Below, piece after piece: positions 11,042-23,574 of a DNA stretch of 64,000 bases (positions within the stretch are counted from its first letter, which is position 1; every line of letters begins with the position of its first letter). Source of the DNA: Paramecium tetraurelia (Eukaryota; Ciliophora; Oligohymenophorea; Peniculida; Parameciidae); NCBI RefSeq assembly GCF_000165425.1, contig NW_001799078.1:223057-287056 (forward strand), in the 5' to 3' direction. The translations under genes and the position numbers were made by a program. Below the pieces are notes generated by a model. It did not search any database. It was not told the origin of the DNA and was given only the letters and a program-made list of their open reading frames with translations.

Positions 11042-14000
11042 ATGAAAAAAAATTCAAAGACAAAAGCATTTTGTTTGGTTGGTATTGGATTGCTACAAAT
11101 TTACTGTGGTGTTTTTACTTTGTAAAATTTGAGGTTATTTTAAGAGAAATGGAATATAGGGAATAAGTAGTTTAGAATTAAAGATAAGGTAAAGTGGATG
11201 AATATTTATAAATACCCACTTACTTAGATGTTGAGAGATTGTGCAAAGAGAGTACTATCATATTAACAATAATATTATTTATTGGATTTTGCTTTCCATT
11301 TGCGTGCTTTATTTTGGGAGTGATAAGCGGCAAGAAAGAGAAAAATGAGAAAAATCAATCAATTTGTTTGAAAGTAAAAATAATGTTTGCATTTAGCTTT
11401 ATACTTTATTTATCGATATATATTACTGGTGCTTATTCTAACCATTTATTTAAGCTTAACTTGAAGTTTTGCTTCTTAATAATTAAATTTTGAATTGGAA
11501 TGAAATGTTAGAGGAACATTATACGAATGTTGCTTTGTTATTTGCAATATCTATAATTGGGTTGTTCATAAATGTAATAATGATACTATCAATATTGCTT
11601 TTATTTTATCAAAATTTCCAGTTTAGAATAGATTTATTAAGTTGCAGTAATAGGTAGATAATGATAAATGTTTGTATATTAAAAATAACAATAGCTATAT
11701 TAAACAGCATTCATATTAAGTCTATTAATCATTATGTAATGTAAATTAGATATATTAGGTATCATATTTGATTATTTTGATATTGTTTGTTTTAAAAAAT
11801 ATTGGAAAACTAATTTTTTGGGAATGAGAAGCCATCATTTTATTATTATCGGTTAAATTAATTTTATGAGCATCTTATGTTTAGTTTATTAGGTATTCTG
11901 TTAACATTCCTGATAGAACTATTAGTTTTACATTTGAATCATGAGGTTAATGATTTTTTATGCATAATCATAATATTTGTATTTTTGAATACTTTGGGCA
12001 ACATGTTTTAAAATAAAATAGTAATGTTTTATTTAATGTAAGAGAGAATATCAAGTTCATTGATATTAAATAAAATTTATTATTTATACTAATTAAATGC
12101 TTCATCATCAGGAGATAAGAAATATATAATTATTGGATTGATTGAGAAACATCTTCAAAAAGGATGCAATTCAAAATTGGAAAGGAAATAATAAAATTTT
12201 GATTAATAAAATGATCCTTTATTTGATAACAATTCAATAGGATATTGTTTTTGCTAATAGCATTAATTTTATGATGCTAGAAGAGGAGTATTTGTAAATA
12301 GTTAAAAATCAAAAGTATAATAACATTATAAATCATTCTTTCGATTTGAAATTAAATCTTTGTATGAACATTGTTTAATTTAGAACAAAGATAATCACTA
12401 GATGAGATTATTATATGCTAGACATTTATTTTTTTCAATTTAAAATAAATCATAGGCTTTATTGTAGATGTCTATTTTAAAGTAAAAGTTCAACAAATTA
12501 TCATTTTTTGAGAAATTAGATTTTCATTTGATGCTAATGATGATGGAAAATAAAATTATGATTTAGAATACAAATAGTTATCGTAATTATCTAGATTTTG
12601 AATATGTGATTGAAGTAGAGATGATTATAAAGAAAATAAAAATAAAGATAGTTGATTTAATTTAAAACTATTTGAAATATTGGAATATAGTGAATTTAGA
12701 AAAGGTAGAGGAATCCGATTTGCTTAAATTAGATAATAAAATATAGATTGGAATAAATGAATGCGAAAAGCTATGGTCCAAAATTAATCATTATAATAAA
12801 GAATTTGATGTCTAATAAAATGAAATAAAATATCTAAGTAAAAAACCATAATGGGAATTGTTATATTTATGGTATAAGAGATACATTCTAAATTAAAAAA
12901 TGAAAGGTTAAATCTTTGATTATCATCCAACAAGCAATTTTTAATAGAATTATTGTGATGAAGATTCAGATTCTGATTATGAAAATCATTTTTTATAGGC
13001 TTTTGATCCTAAAAAGGTTTTCCATTAGATGACATCCATTATCTTTGCAAAAGAAAACGGAAATGTTGTTAAATTTAATGAATATTCAAAATAGATTTTT
13101 GGTATACAAGGATTAATTAACATAAATTAAATTATTCCTAATTCTATGATTCGAAATCATATGTTAAGAGTGAAAGAATTTGTTGAGAAAGGAAAGACAA
13201 GTTCTTTATATTCAAGAAAAAAAGTACTAATCCAACATCATAATTCATATCTTATCCCTGCAAATAAATACTTAAAAATATCCATTAACTAGTTCATGTT
13301 ATTAGAATTTATTGTTATGATTAGACCTATTTAACACGAATCATCAGGCAATTATTTAGTTATTAATGAGGATTGGGAAATAGTTTAAGCAACCAAATAA
13401 TTAAAGAATATGTTTGAATAATAATTCAATCTTTTATTAAGTTGTCCTAAACTATTACTATATTCTTAATTTCAGAATCTCCTGGAAAAAGATGATTATT
13501 TGTTATTTCAAATTGAAAACAATAAAAATTATGGTTTTTCCAAATAGCAAACTACTCAGAGTGATTTATAAAGTATCATTTTTGATATCATTAGGATAAA
13601 AAAGTATGCTAAATGATAATGTATTTGATGAAGTAGATTAGGATAAATAATTTACTGAACAATTCATAAAAGAACATGAAGACGATTTGGATGAACGATA
13701 ACGATTATTGAATTCGAATCTTCAAAATCAAAATGAGCAATATTTTTAAATTTTGATTAGAATTCCTATGTTATATTAACGAATGCAAGCGGAATACTTT
13801 AATCTAATAATTAATGCTGAGAAAGAGAATTTTTATGATTATCCAGAAGATTCAATTATGAAAAAACAGAGCATTATTATTAGAAATGGAAGAAAAAAAA
13901 TTGCTTTTAATTTTAAAATTTTAGTTGAGAAAATCAACTTTTTAAAAAAATTACGATTAGTTTCTTAATTAGAAGTTTATAGTATATATTCTTAATTATT

Positions 14001-16267
14001 AAGGATATCTTTATAGGAAATATTTTTGTAAAGCTGACCAATTAAAAAGAGTAATTAGAATAGATGCAAAAATTAAAGTTGAAAAAAATTAATTAATTGA
14101 TAAAATCTAAATAATAAAAATCAATAGATTTGAGACTTTCAATAATATTAAATCTAAAAGATAATCAATGTTACTTAAAGGAGACGTCAATAGAAAAACT
14201 CTTAGAATCAAATTAGAACCATAATAATAATAATTCTAAAAATAAATTTCATAACAATTTGCAAATTTGCCATCTCTAAAGGATATTAAAATTCCTTCAA
14301 ATGAAAATGTATTAAATAATTCATGCAGAGGTTTAATAAATGAAAGTCAGATGAAAAATGATTTTAATGATTCAATAGCCTAAGAAATTTCAATAAAACC
14401 TGATTATAATATTTTTATAAAGGAAGATCATAACAAAATCAAAAAGCATCTAAACAAAATTAATTATTTTAAATGGACAAATAGATATTTCATGGTTGGG
14501 ATGATATTTCTTACTATGTTATCGTTTTCTTATGGACCTAATGTAAGTTACACTGATTTATTCCTTTTAAGAGTATTTTTGTATAATTATTATTAGGCAA
14601 ATTCAAGTTACACTTCGGTTCTTGTAGCTTAAGACGTTTCAGTCATTTATAATCAGTTAATTGATATGGCACTTTGTAATAAAAATGCCACATTATGCTC
14701 TAATATAATTTAATATACAAACATATATGATTAATAAGAACTATTGGATTAGAAAGTCTTATTAGATTTGCTGAATGTTAATAAAAGTTTCAATTAATTT
14801 TATAGAGATAAATATAATATATAAACTATCTACTCTACTATTATAATTAAGCATGATAATGAAATCCATTAATAGAATTTATTAGAAGATATAAAAAATT
14901 TTTAAGTGTTATTAGAATAGTTACTGATTTCAAACTTATCATAAATAACTTTTGAATTTGAATATTATGAGATTTTACAAGAAGATTTGATGCCAGGATT
15001 GTTTGAAAGCTTGAGTTAGATTCAAATTGATCTACTTGATGAAATATACTAAGAATTTGATTTTAGATCTGTATTTTTTTTAGTTGATATGATATCTGGC
15101 TTTATGTTTTTAGGGACATTGATGGCGATTAATTTTTTTAATGTGTTTAAAATAATTGAATATTATCAAATTATGTATAGTCAAATATAGTATTTTGATT
15201 AGCCTACAATTGAGAATGTAATAAAATATTATAAAAAACTAAGACAATATTTTAATTACTTTAATGATATTCACACATATCAAACCAATAGTATAAAAAT
15301 TCATTAATTATTAATTGTAGATTATATTTCATTTTAATCAGAAGGGTTTATAAAGGCTGAAGCAGATTATAAAATGACAATGGCTTTAAAAACCACTAAA
15401 TTTATTGTCTCAGATTATTGGTTTAAATTAAAGTTAAGATTGATGCTATTATACTTTATACTTATGTTCCTTTTGATTGTGATGGCTCTAACTTACAATA
15501 TTTTTATGCAAAAGTATGCCTATTAACTGAAAATTGAAATATCTTAAAACCCTTTTCTATTCGAAAATACTAGTCCCTGGACTTTTACTTTCTCTAAAGA
15601 ATTATACATTGAATCCTTTTATGATATTCATAAAATAATATCGAATGAATATCAAGAATACTTAGAATAGTTCGTTGTAGATGCTTTGGATACAAATTCT
15701 AATAGACTAGAATCAAAATAATCATTAATTGACGATTACTATTACTCAGATATTTGCAACTTACTTAATTTTTAGAATTAAACTGAATGTTAGAACATTG
15801 CGGATGGAATATTAAAAAGAGGATTGCAACAAACCTATTATTAAATGGCTACTCTGTTTGAGAGTCAACTTGATGAAAGCAAAACGAAGTTCACAGAAAT
15901 ATCTTTTGATTCAATCTATAATTTGAATTTAGTATTTATAAATAATTAATTATTAGTTATAACCTTATATATTTGCCAGTCGGAAAGAGATGTGGACGAT
16001 ATGGATAAATAAGTTTTAAGAGATTTTTTCTTACTATGTAATCACAGAAACACAACTAATGTAAATATTGAATATTTAAATAGAATTTGTTTCTACATTT
16101 TTTCCTTTTTGATATATTTGGTTACTTTGGAACTGTACTATGAATAACAATTGAGGATTGATTATTAAAAAGTAAGAGGTTATTATAAAAGATATTTCCC
16201 TAATAATATTTTAAATGAATAAAAAAGAATAAAAGCAATTCTTAAGAAATTATCTCTAATTGGATGA
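11042..16267 (+). CDS. Giant multi-membrane protein with PAS-like region (ciliate TmcB-like family)
   Basis: A gene of about 5.2 kb encoding roughly 1,650 residues, from ATG 11042 (MKKNSKTKAFCLVGIGLLQ) to TGA 16265-16267. Introns of 22-26 nt near 11125, 11428, 13590 and 13980 were placed because each restores the frame; one junction near 11760-11830 is unresolved. The N-terminal third has at least five membrane segments (for example TIILTIILFIGFCFPFACFI and ALLFAISIIGLFINVIMILS). A long soluble part follows. The PAS-like segment at about 13020-13440 has MTSIIFAKENGNVVKFNEYS, IFGIQGLINIKQIIP and LVINEDWEIVQAT. Then comes YRKYFCKADQLKRVI. The C-terminal half has four or more membrane segments around large loops. 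This layout is that of a big ciliate family annotated as PAS/TmcB-like; the ligand and output are unknown. Confidence 0.82.
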
Positions 16268-16477
16268 CTATACGATTGTGTGATAATATTAATTTAGATA
16301 TATATATTATTAAATCATAATTGTGACAATTATTATTCATTAAAAATAGACACTAAATATTACTAATATAGATATATAATACTAATACCTAAATATCTAC
16401 AGACTCTTTGATTTCACTGTTATTTAATTTGGATCTATTTTGTGTTTGCAATAATTGTTAATAGTTCCCATTGGTGA
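16268..16477. other. Short convergent intergenic gap
   Basis: About 210 bases of A/T-rich sequence between the stop of the PAS-like membrane gene and the stop of the minus-strand gene. Nothing else is seen. Confidence 0.45.
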
Positions 16478-17604
16478 TCATTGCAATGTTTAATTTGACG
16501 ACTATAATGTTATTAGCTACTAATAGTTCAGCTTAACCAAACTTAAAGATCGAATCAAAGCCTTCCAATTTTATATTAATTGACTAAGAATGAATCCTAA
16601 AATTATTACTTTTCTTTGATCAATTTCAGCCATTTCAAAGCAAATATTCTCTGTGAATTTAATATATGAAGCAATGTGTTTGATCACTTTGCCTAGCATA
16701 TCCCATTAAAGACCTATGTCAATACACATTTTAGGAGAGATAGCTAAACTATAATTTAAAGAATACATTTTTTAGTGGCTTTTTCAAGTCCATTAGCTAA
16801 TTTGTTGAAATAGCATTCAACAAAAGATTAGAATTAAACATGATATCCTAATCTATCTTTAGTCATCTCATACAAATCCATAATAATTTAATCATCTTTA
16901 ATTGATGAAACACTTTCCTTATCAATTAAAAATGTCCAATATTTCGTTGATGAATCTTCAATAATTTAGTTAAATAAAAAGGAGTACTTTTCTCTTCTTA
17001 TAAATTCATCTTTAGCGACAACTTGAATGATAATTTGATTAGTTATTGGTATCGTGATAAGTTCTTTCTTATTCTTTCGCTTTGTTAAATAATTAGAAAT
17101 TAGTTATTTTCCATTATATTAAATTGAATCTCCTTGAAATGAGTAAGGATTGACTGTTATGGCAATATTGTCATGCATTTCTTTGATTAATTATTGAATA
17201 TTTTCATGTGAATAACCTTCAATGTTGAAATTTTCAATTCTGGGTAGAATATCATATTTAGTTTGCTCATAGACTTATTAGATGAGTTGATTTTTTGCAT
17301 GTTCAGTTCCTTTTTATGAGGATAATATGGAAGGATATATGAACTATGTATCTAATATAATTATTAAACACAATTATTACCTTTAACCATTCCCAAAGGA
17401 TATTTGATTTTCCAAGTGTTATTTTCTGATTGCTTAAAAACAATAACTTTATATTAAGCAACTTATTCAGCAGGATGTAATTCTGCTCTTATTTCTATGT
17501 TGGCAGTTTGAATTCCCCAAAAGTCAGTTGAAATGTAATCATCATATTTACTCAGTGTTTATATTTCATGTATAATGGTTTCAGCTTAATAACATACATG
17601 TCAT
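16478..17604 (-). CDS. Hypothetical protein, 5' part lost in assembly gap; one frame conflict
   Basis: On the minus strand the coding sequence emerges from the gap at 17605 and reads STDFWGIQTANIEIRAELHP and NTWKIKYPLGMVK. A clean 29-nt intron (gtaataatt...tatattag) near 17365 leads into TEHAKNQLIQQVYEQTKYD and on to LGYHVQFQSFVECYFNKLAN. At about 16768 the frame LEKATKK must shift by one base to continue as MYSLNYSLAISPKMCIDIGL, which runs to the stop at 16478-16480. No intron of usual size explains this shift, so it may be a sequence error, an unusual intron or a real mutation. No domain is recognised. It may be the C-terminal part of the C2/ankyrin gene on the other side of the gap, since strand and orientation agree, but that is unproven. 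Confidence 0.52.
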
Positions 17605-18319
17605 NNNNNNNNNNNNNNNNNNNNNNNNNNNNNNNNNNNNNNNNNNNNNNNNNNNNNNNNNNNNNNNNNNNNNNNNNNNNNNNNNNNNNNNNNNNNNNNN
17701 NNNNNNNNNNNNNNNNNNNNNNNNNNNNNNNNNNNNNNNNNNNNNNNNNNNNNNNNNNNNNNNNNNNNNNNNNNNNNNNNNNNNNNNNNNNNNNNNNNNN
17801 NNNNNNNNNNNNNNNNNNNNNNNNNNNNNNNNNNNNNNNNNNNNNNNNNNNNNNNNNNNNNNNNNNNNNNNNNNNNNNNNNNNNNNNNNNNNNNNNNNNN
17901 NNNNNNNNNNNNNNNNNNNNNNNNNNNNNNNNNNNNNNNNNNNNNNNNNNNNNNNNNNNNNNNNNNNNNNNNNNNNNNNNNNNNNNNNNNNNNNNNNNNN
18001 NNNNNNNNNNNNNNNNNNNNNNNNNNNNNNNNNNNNNNNNNNNNNNNNNNNNNNNNNNNNNNNNNNNNNNNNNNNNNNNNNNNNNNNNNNNNNNNNNNNN
18101 NNNNNNNNNNNNNNNNNNNNNNNNNNNNNNNNNNNNNNNNNNNNNNNNNNNNNNNNNNNNNNNNNNNNNNNNNNNNNNNNNNNNNNNNNNNNNNNNNNNN
18201 NNNNNNNNNNNNNNNNNNNNNNNNNNNNNNNNNNNNNNNNNNNNNNNNNNNNNNNNNNNNNNNNNNNNNNNNNNNNNNNNNNNNNNNNNNNNNNNNNNNN
18301 NNNNNNNNNNNNNNNNNNN
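17605..18319. other. Assembly gap (715 N)
   Basis: A run of N from 17605 to 18319. It interrupts minus-strand coding sequence on both sides. Frames that appear to cross it are artefacts. Confidence 0.99.
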
Positions 18320-21300
18320 CAATAAATTCTCCAATTATTGTGGAGTCTAAAATAGCCATCTCTAAGGCAAATTGCTTATTGAAATATCCTTTAAATCCTA
18401 TGGATCTATATTGATATTCAATTATAACACTGTCTATATTACATCAAAGAATCCACAATTGATAGCTAATTAAAATACAGTCCAACTATTATTTTCATCC
18501 AGCTTACACACTGTAGCATTTAATATCTTTATCATAATATTTTTATAATCCTAAGGTAGTATCTTCTAGAGATAATCCACAAAAAATTCTTTATAAAAAA
18601 TATCGTAATTCAATAAGAATATTGTTGTGAATAGGGATCTCTTTTATTTGTCTAATTAAAATGGCTCAGCAATGTTTTCTTAAATTAGCAATAACTTCAA
18701 AATCTCTTTACCACTGAAAGTCAACTATTTCATTATCTTTCTGGTAATATATAATAAGGTCTCTTGAGATCCTTTTGCAATGGCTCGACTCAATAAGTTG
18801 CCTTCTAGCATAAATTACTTCAGTTCACTACTCTTTAGGCTACACAGATCTTCTAAACATAATTGAATTGTCTCTTAAGAACCACTTGAAAATGCAAATC
18901 CCAAATAAAACTACTTTTAATCATCATTTAGCATTCCCTTAGGTTTCAATGAACTTAAGAAGTAATCCTTTAAATAATTGAACAACCCTTTTGTAATCAA
19001 AAACTCCAAGGCATTCTCATTTATTAAGTTTATTCCTTGCTTTGCCAAATCTACAATATACCTCATGTTTGATTCATTAAAAGGCAAGGCTTATTTAGCT
19101 TAGTTATTACTAGAATTTAAGTATTTTTAGATAAAACCTAAAGTTCTCTTTTCTAAGGTTTTGTACTTTAATAATAGACTTGCTAATTATTATGGTTATT
19201 AAATGATATTAAGGGTCTCGAATTCTTAAGTAGTAAAATTTTGATCCATCAGAATTAAGACCTCGCATGCAAATTTACATTGAGTAGATGATGGATCACT
19301 TTTTGATAAGTAATTTGTTAATAATTGACTTTCTCTAATAAATGTGTCAGGCTCATTCAAATCTTTAAATATTTTGGAATTTAAATATTTCTTTAAGAAA
19401 TTGATACATCTTGATAAAACTTCATTTGACTATTCATATTTGAATAGATTGATCATAGATTTAAATGCCTAAACAATGCAAATGTTCTAATTGGGAGATT
19501 AGGATAGCAATTCACTAAACTTATCATGAACATGAACATAATTGAAGAAATCATCAGAAGGGGTCAATTTTAGTTAGAGTACTTTTTCAATTAATAACTC
19601 TATCGTTTTGACAAAATCAGATTCTTTCTACTTTGAGGAATAAAAGACAGATCTAAAATTTTATCTCGGGAATAATCTTCTTAATTTATAAGAGTATTCC
19701 TAATACCATAATTATTAGTATTGTTTGGCTAGAATGGAGAATTCTGATTTAACTCTCTAGTAGCTATTGGCTGCATATTTATATATCTATTATAATTGGG
19801 TAGTCTTTGGTAATAATTATTATATATACTAATGCTCCTTAAACGATAATCCACTTTTGAAAAACTGGTTTTGCTTTATCAAAAGGTTTCTTTGGATCTG
19901 GTTTTGGTTTTTCCTTATCTTTTGGAGGTTTAAAGAAATCTAGATTGTCTTCAGGGTAAAGTCTCTTAACATCACATTCCTACAATAGCTTATTTAAATT
20001 TTCATAATAGAGTGCATTTCTAACTGTATTGATTTAATGAGCTGCTATAGGCAAGGCTTAAATAATATAATTTTGATTGGTCATTCTATCATGGATCAAT
20101 TTTAATTTATTGAATCTCCCATTCATTGCTAAGATCAAAATCACAAAGTTGACTTCATTTTATTGACAAATGTCTTTGATATCATTGATCATAGCCTAGA
20201 ATGATGCAAAGTCTAATTCAATACACCAATGAGTATTTAATGATTGTAAATATAATTATTGATTGGTCTTTAATTAAGCAACTCTTAGGCTCTTGTTCAT
20301 TCTCAATTAAGCAAAGAATAAGGCCATATGAGCAGCTGGCATATTATTGTGACTCAATGCCTTTAATAAAATGTCCACGAAATTCAACATGTCATGGAAT
20401 TTAGAATCGTAGGCTTTTCTGAAAAGTTTTCCAAAGTTGAGACTCTTGGCAACCATCAGATCATTAACAACACCTTAATATTTAAAGTTATTCTATAGCA
20501 TTCCCTCTGTAGATTGTTATTCTGACATCAATTAATCCAATACTTACTAGTATTTTTATTAGGCAAGGTTTTGATACATCAATTTTATTTTTTTCTTAGG
20601 ATTGTCATCCTCATCTTCTTTCTTTTTATTAATATCTTATATTCCCTTATATTTCTTTTGTATATCATCTTTTAGTTTTGTGGTTATTTCAGCTATTTAA
20701 TAAATAGATTAGAAGATTGGTAAGAAATCAAAAGTGTTGTTTTTATCCCCACTAAAATTATCGTTATCTTTGTAAGTAATTTAGACATCTTTGGTCAGAT
20801 ATTAATATATATACTGAGTTTGAGTCGTTTTAGCTAATGAAACCATTAATGTATGATTGTAATATGTTTCATATGGATAATTCTATTTACTACATAGCCA
20901 ATTTATCCAATCAAATTATTACCATATTAATTCTTGAATTGATTCATCTAATTTACACAGAATCATTGCTGGAACTGTGTGTTAATAATAAAAATGATCC
21001 CATTCAATAATTTACTTATTTTTCTATTATTGATTTTAAAATGGTTTTTTGAGTTTTTCTTTTTTGAAATCTTCATCGAAGTAATCCTTTTTGATGTTTT
21101 GACAATACAATAAATACTTACTGAAATTGAAATGCTTAATGATGTTAATTACAGTTTGACTTAGGATTTCTAATACTTAAACACCTTTATTCGTATTGGT
21201 CTCTTGAGCAGCTTTCAATTCTTTAATAATTCTACTTTTATGCTTCTTCTATTTATACACTAGTCTATCCAAAAATAAGGCCAGAGGTGTAAATCCAAGC

Positions 21301-23338
21301 CAAACCTTGTCATTCAACATATTAAACTTATTAATACAAGCTTATAAAGAATTAACTGATAAATCAGGATTCATAATCAAATAGTGCAAAGATGTTTAAC
21401 CACTTAATGAGGTCTGATTTTAAAGAGAATCTATATTAAGAATCTAATCTAGGGGTGCATTTTCTAAATACATCATCATAGGAGAAATTCCTTAATGATC
21501 TTGTTAATAAACAAATTGTTCAAATTGTTTCCAAGATCTTGCAAATAAATTCCATCTCTTTCTCCTTACAATCTCGTGGAATATATTCTATTATAATTCT
21601 GGCAATTATAATAAATCAAATTTCTCTTATGTTTCGACTTTCTTTGGTAGAATAGGAATTTTGAAATAGGTTTCTTATTTGGCTTTCCGATATTGTTCTT
21701 CCATAGATTACATAAATGGCAATTCTGGATTTAAGAATTTCTTGCATAATTTTCTTAATTTAGATAACACTATCACATGTTAATAATCATGAATATTGAA
21801 TTCCAATAGAAAAAGGTGACAAAATTTATGAATTTTCAGGAATTTGTAGCAATATTAAGCAATGATCAACCCGATATTTGGGTACATATTCAAAGCGTTA
21901 ATAAAACAAGCTAGAGCTTTCAAGTAATGGTTCTTTCTTAGTCTCTCTTTAATATTTTGAAATAATGATTATGCAAACATTTCTAGTTGCACATCTTCAT
22001 TTAAACCTAATTAATTAAAGAAATATAGTAATTCAGGCAATGAGTCAGAATCCAACATATAATCTACTAAACACATTCCGAAATCATCAACTGTCAATAA
22101 TAATAGTTTAGCTGCTTCACAACCGAAGTGGAAGAGTGCAGATTCAATATCTGTTTTCTTAATTCTTCCATATTTTGTAGTCGATCTTAATTAAACAAGA
22201 ATTTCCAAATAAGCAGGATCTGATTATTTCAATAAACCAGAGATCTGGTTATCCAATAATTCTCTTATTCTCTTTATTCTAACCAAAGCATTTCTTCTTC
22301 CCATAATGTCTGGAGCAAAACAACTTTCTTTTAGTAATCCGCAGAGTGTATTCTCCATCTCTAGCATTTATTATACCAATATTTACATTTGATTCTCTAT
22401 ACGACTTCTTCAAGATTTTGGTTAATTTTTGATGCCATTTCCTTTTGGCATTCTAGAATCAATTAGATTATAATTTCTTCATCTTTGCTACTTCCCCAAT
22501 CAAACCCTTTTACTTTTCCTTCTTCTATTTGTTAATGCTTCTTTCTTTATTCTAATGTCTTTGGTGATCCTGGAATATTGGATGATTTATCTTCAATTAA
22601 TTAATTTAATACTTGAAGGAACACTGGAAGAACAAAACTGTATGATTTTCAAACTGACCTATCCAATTGATGCTGATTAATCATTATATACTTTAAACAT
22701 CTCCTTCTATACAAATGTTTCCTTTATCATTTTTCCTTAATATTCTTACACAACTTCAAAATCGACAAAATCTGAAACTGACAAATCTATCTCTCCAATG
22801 TATTGTTCTTCATAATTCTTTACTTTCAATAATTTTAGTTTTAATGGATATTTGGCATTTGATTTAAACATAAAATCTACTAATCCATGACAGGTTTTTG
22901 TGTACTAATGTGGGGTGGTCAAACATTAATGTCTTTCCTCGATAGATGGCTTCCCATGAAAATTTTGGTGGAATCTGGATTACTCATATATATACTTTAT
23001 TGTTTGGTAAATCATATTTGTTATACACAGTCACATTTTAGATGAATAAGATGCATAGTAATTGATTTTTCTTAACTTTCTCTTCAATTTGCTAAAATAA
23101 TATTCTGGATTGACATTTCTCGAACTTTTGTTATGTCAAGTCATTTAAAACAATCCATAAACACATTATACTTATTTAATCTGATTGGAGAAAGTTTCTT
23201 TTTCAATGCTATTATTCAAATGTATAAACTACTTGGTTACGAAACTCCTTGGACACCTTACAAAGATGTCTACTACAAAGGTCGTTTAGATATTTGCCTT
23301 GATGTTTTTACTCGGAAATCATTAGACTTAGTTTACAT
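18320..23338 (-). CDS. Large protein with N-terminal C2-like (NT-C2/EEIG1-type) domain and ankyrin-like repeats, 3' end in gap
   Basis: A minus-strand gene of at least 5 kb. The best start is ATG 23338 (MQTKSNDFRVKTSRQISK, basic and Ser/Gln-rich). The N-terminal domain has VTVYNKYDLPN, SWEAIYRGKTLMFD and then LLKVKNYEEQYIGEIDLSVS, the strand pattern of NT-C2/EEIG1 domains, which bind membranes or small GTPase partners. A helical central region (ALVRIKRIRELLDNQ, LTVDDFGMCLVDYMLDSDSL) precedes ankyrin-like segments such as SLSGQTSLHYLIMNPDLSV and WLGFTPLALFLDRLV, and later NSWTVFQLAINCGFFDVIQ. A charged linker (KKPFQNQQQKNKQ; KKKEDEDDNPKKK) lies between. Near the gap a frame change gives GYFNKQFALEMAILDST. 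The exon joins in the first 500 bases are only partly solved. A second long frame on the plus strand at 23133-23366 is treated as antisense. Confidence 0.66.
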
Positions 23339-23574
23339 TCTTAATAAATATAATTATAAGACTTAATCTTAATTGCTATCTATAATTAATTTTCATCAGA
23401 TCAGCATTTATATATCATGATCTTAAGCTAAATGTATAAATTTATTTAGTATATTTGAATCATAATTATACTTTTATTCAGTCCTCATTATCAGCATTTA
23501 AGTGTTTGTGAAGAACATGAAAATATTGATTAATAATATGTTTGTACACTATTTATCCATTAATAAATTTAATT
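23339..23574. promoter_or_regulatory. Divergent intergenic region
   Basis: About 236 A/T-rich bases between the inferred start of the C2/ankyrin gene (minus) and the ATG of the helicase gene (plus). It must carry both promoters. No specific element is recognised. Confidence 0.35.

Noticed and set aside
17552-18359. Long ORFs running across the N block on both strands
   Set aside because: They exist only because N codons are not read as stops; the real sequence is unknown.
23133-23366. Plus-strand ORF beginning MSSHLKQSINTLYLF
   Set aside because: It lies opposite what looks like the 5' end of the minus-strand C2/ankyrin gene, has no domain and no neighbouring exons; treated as antisense.
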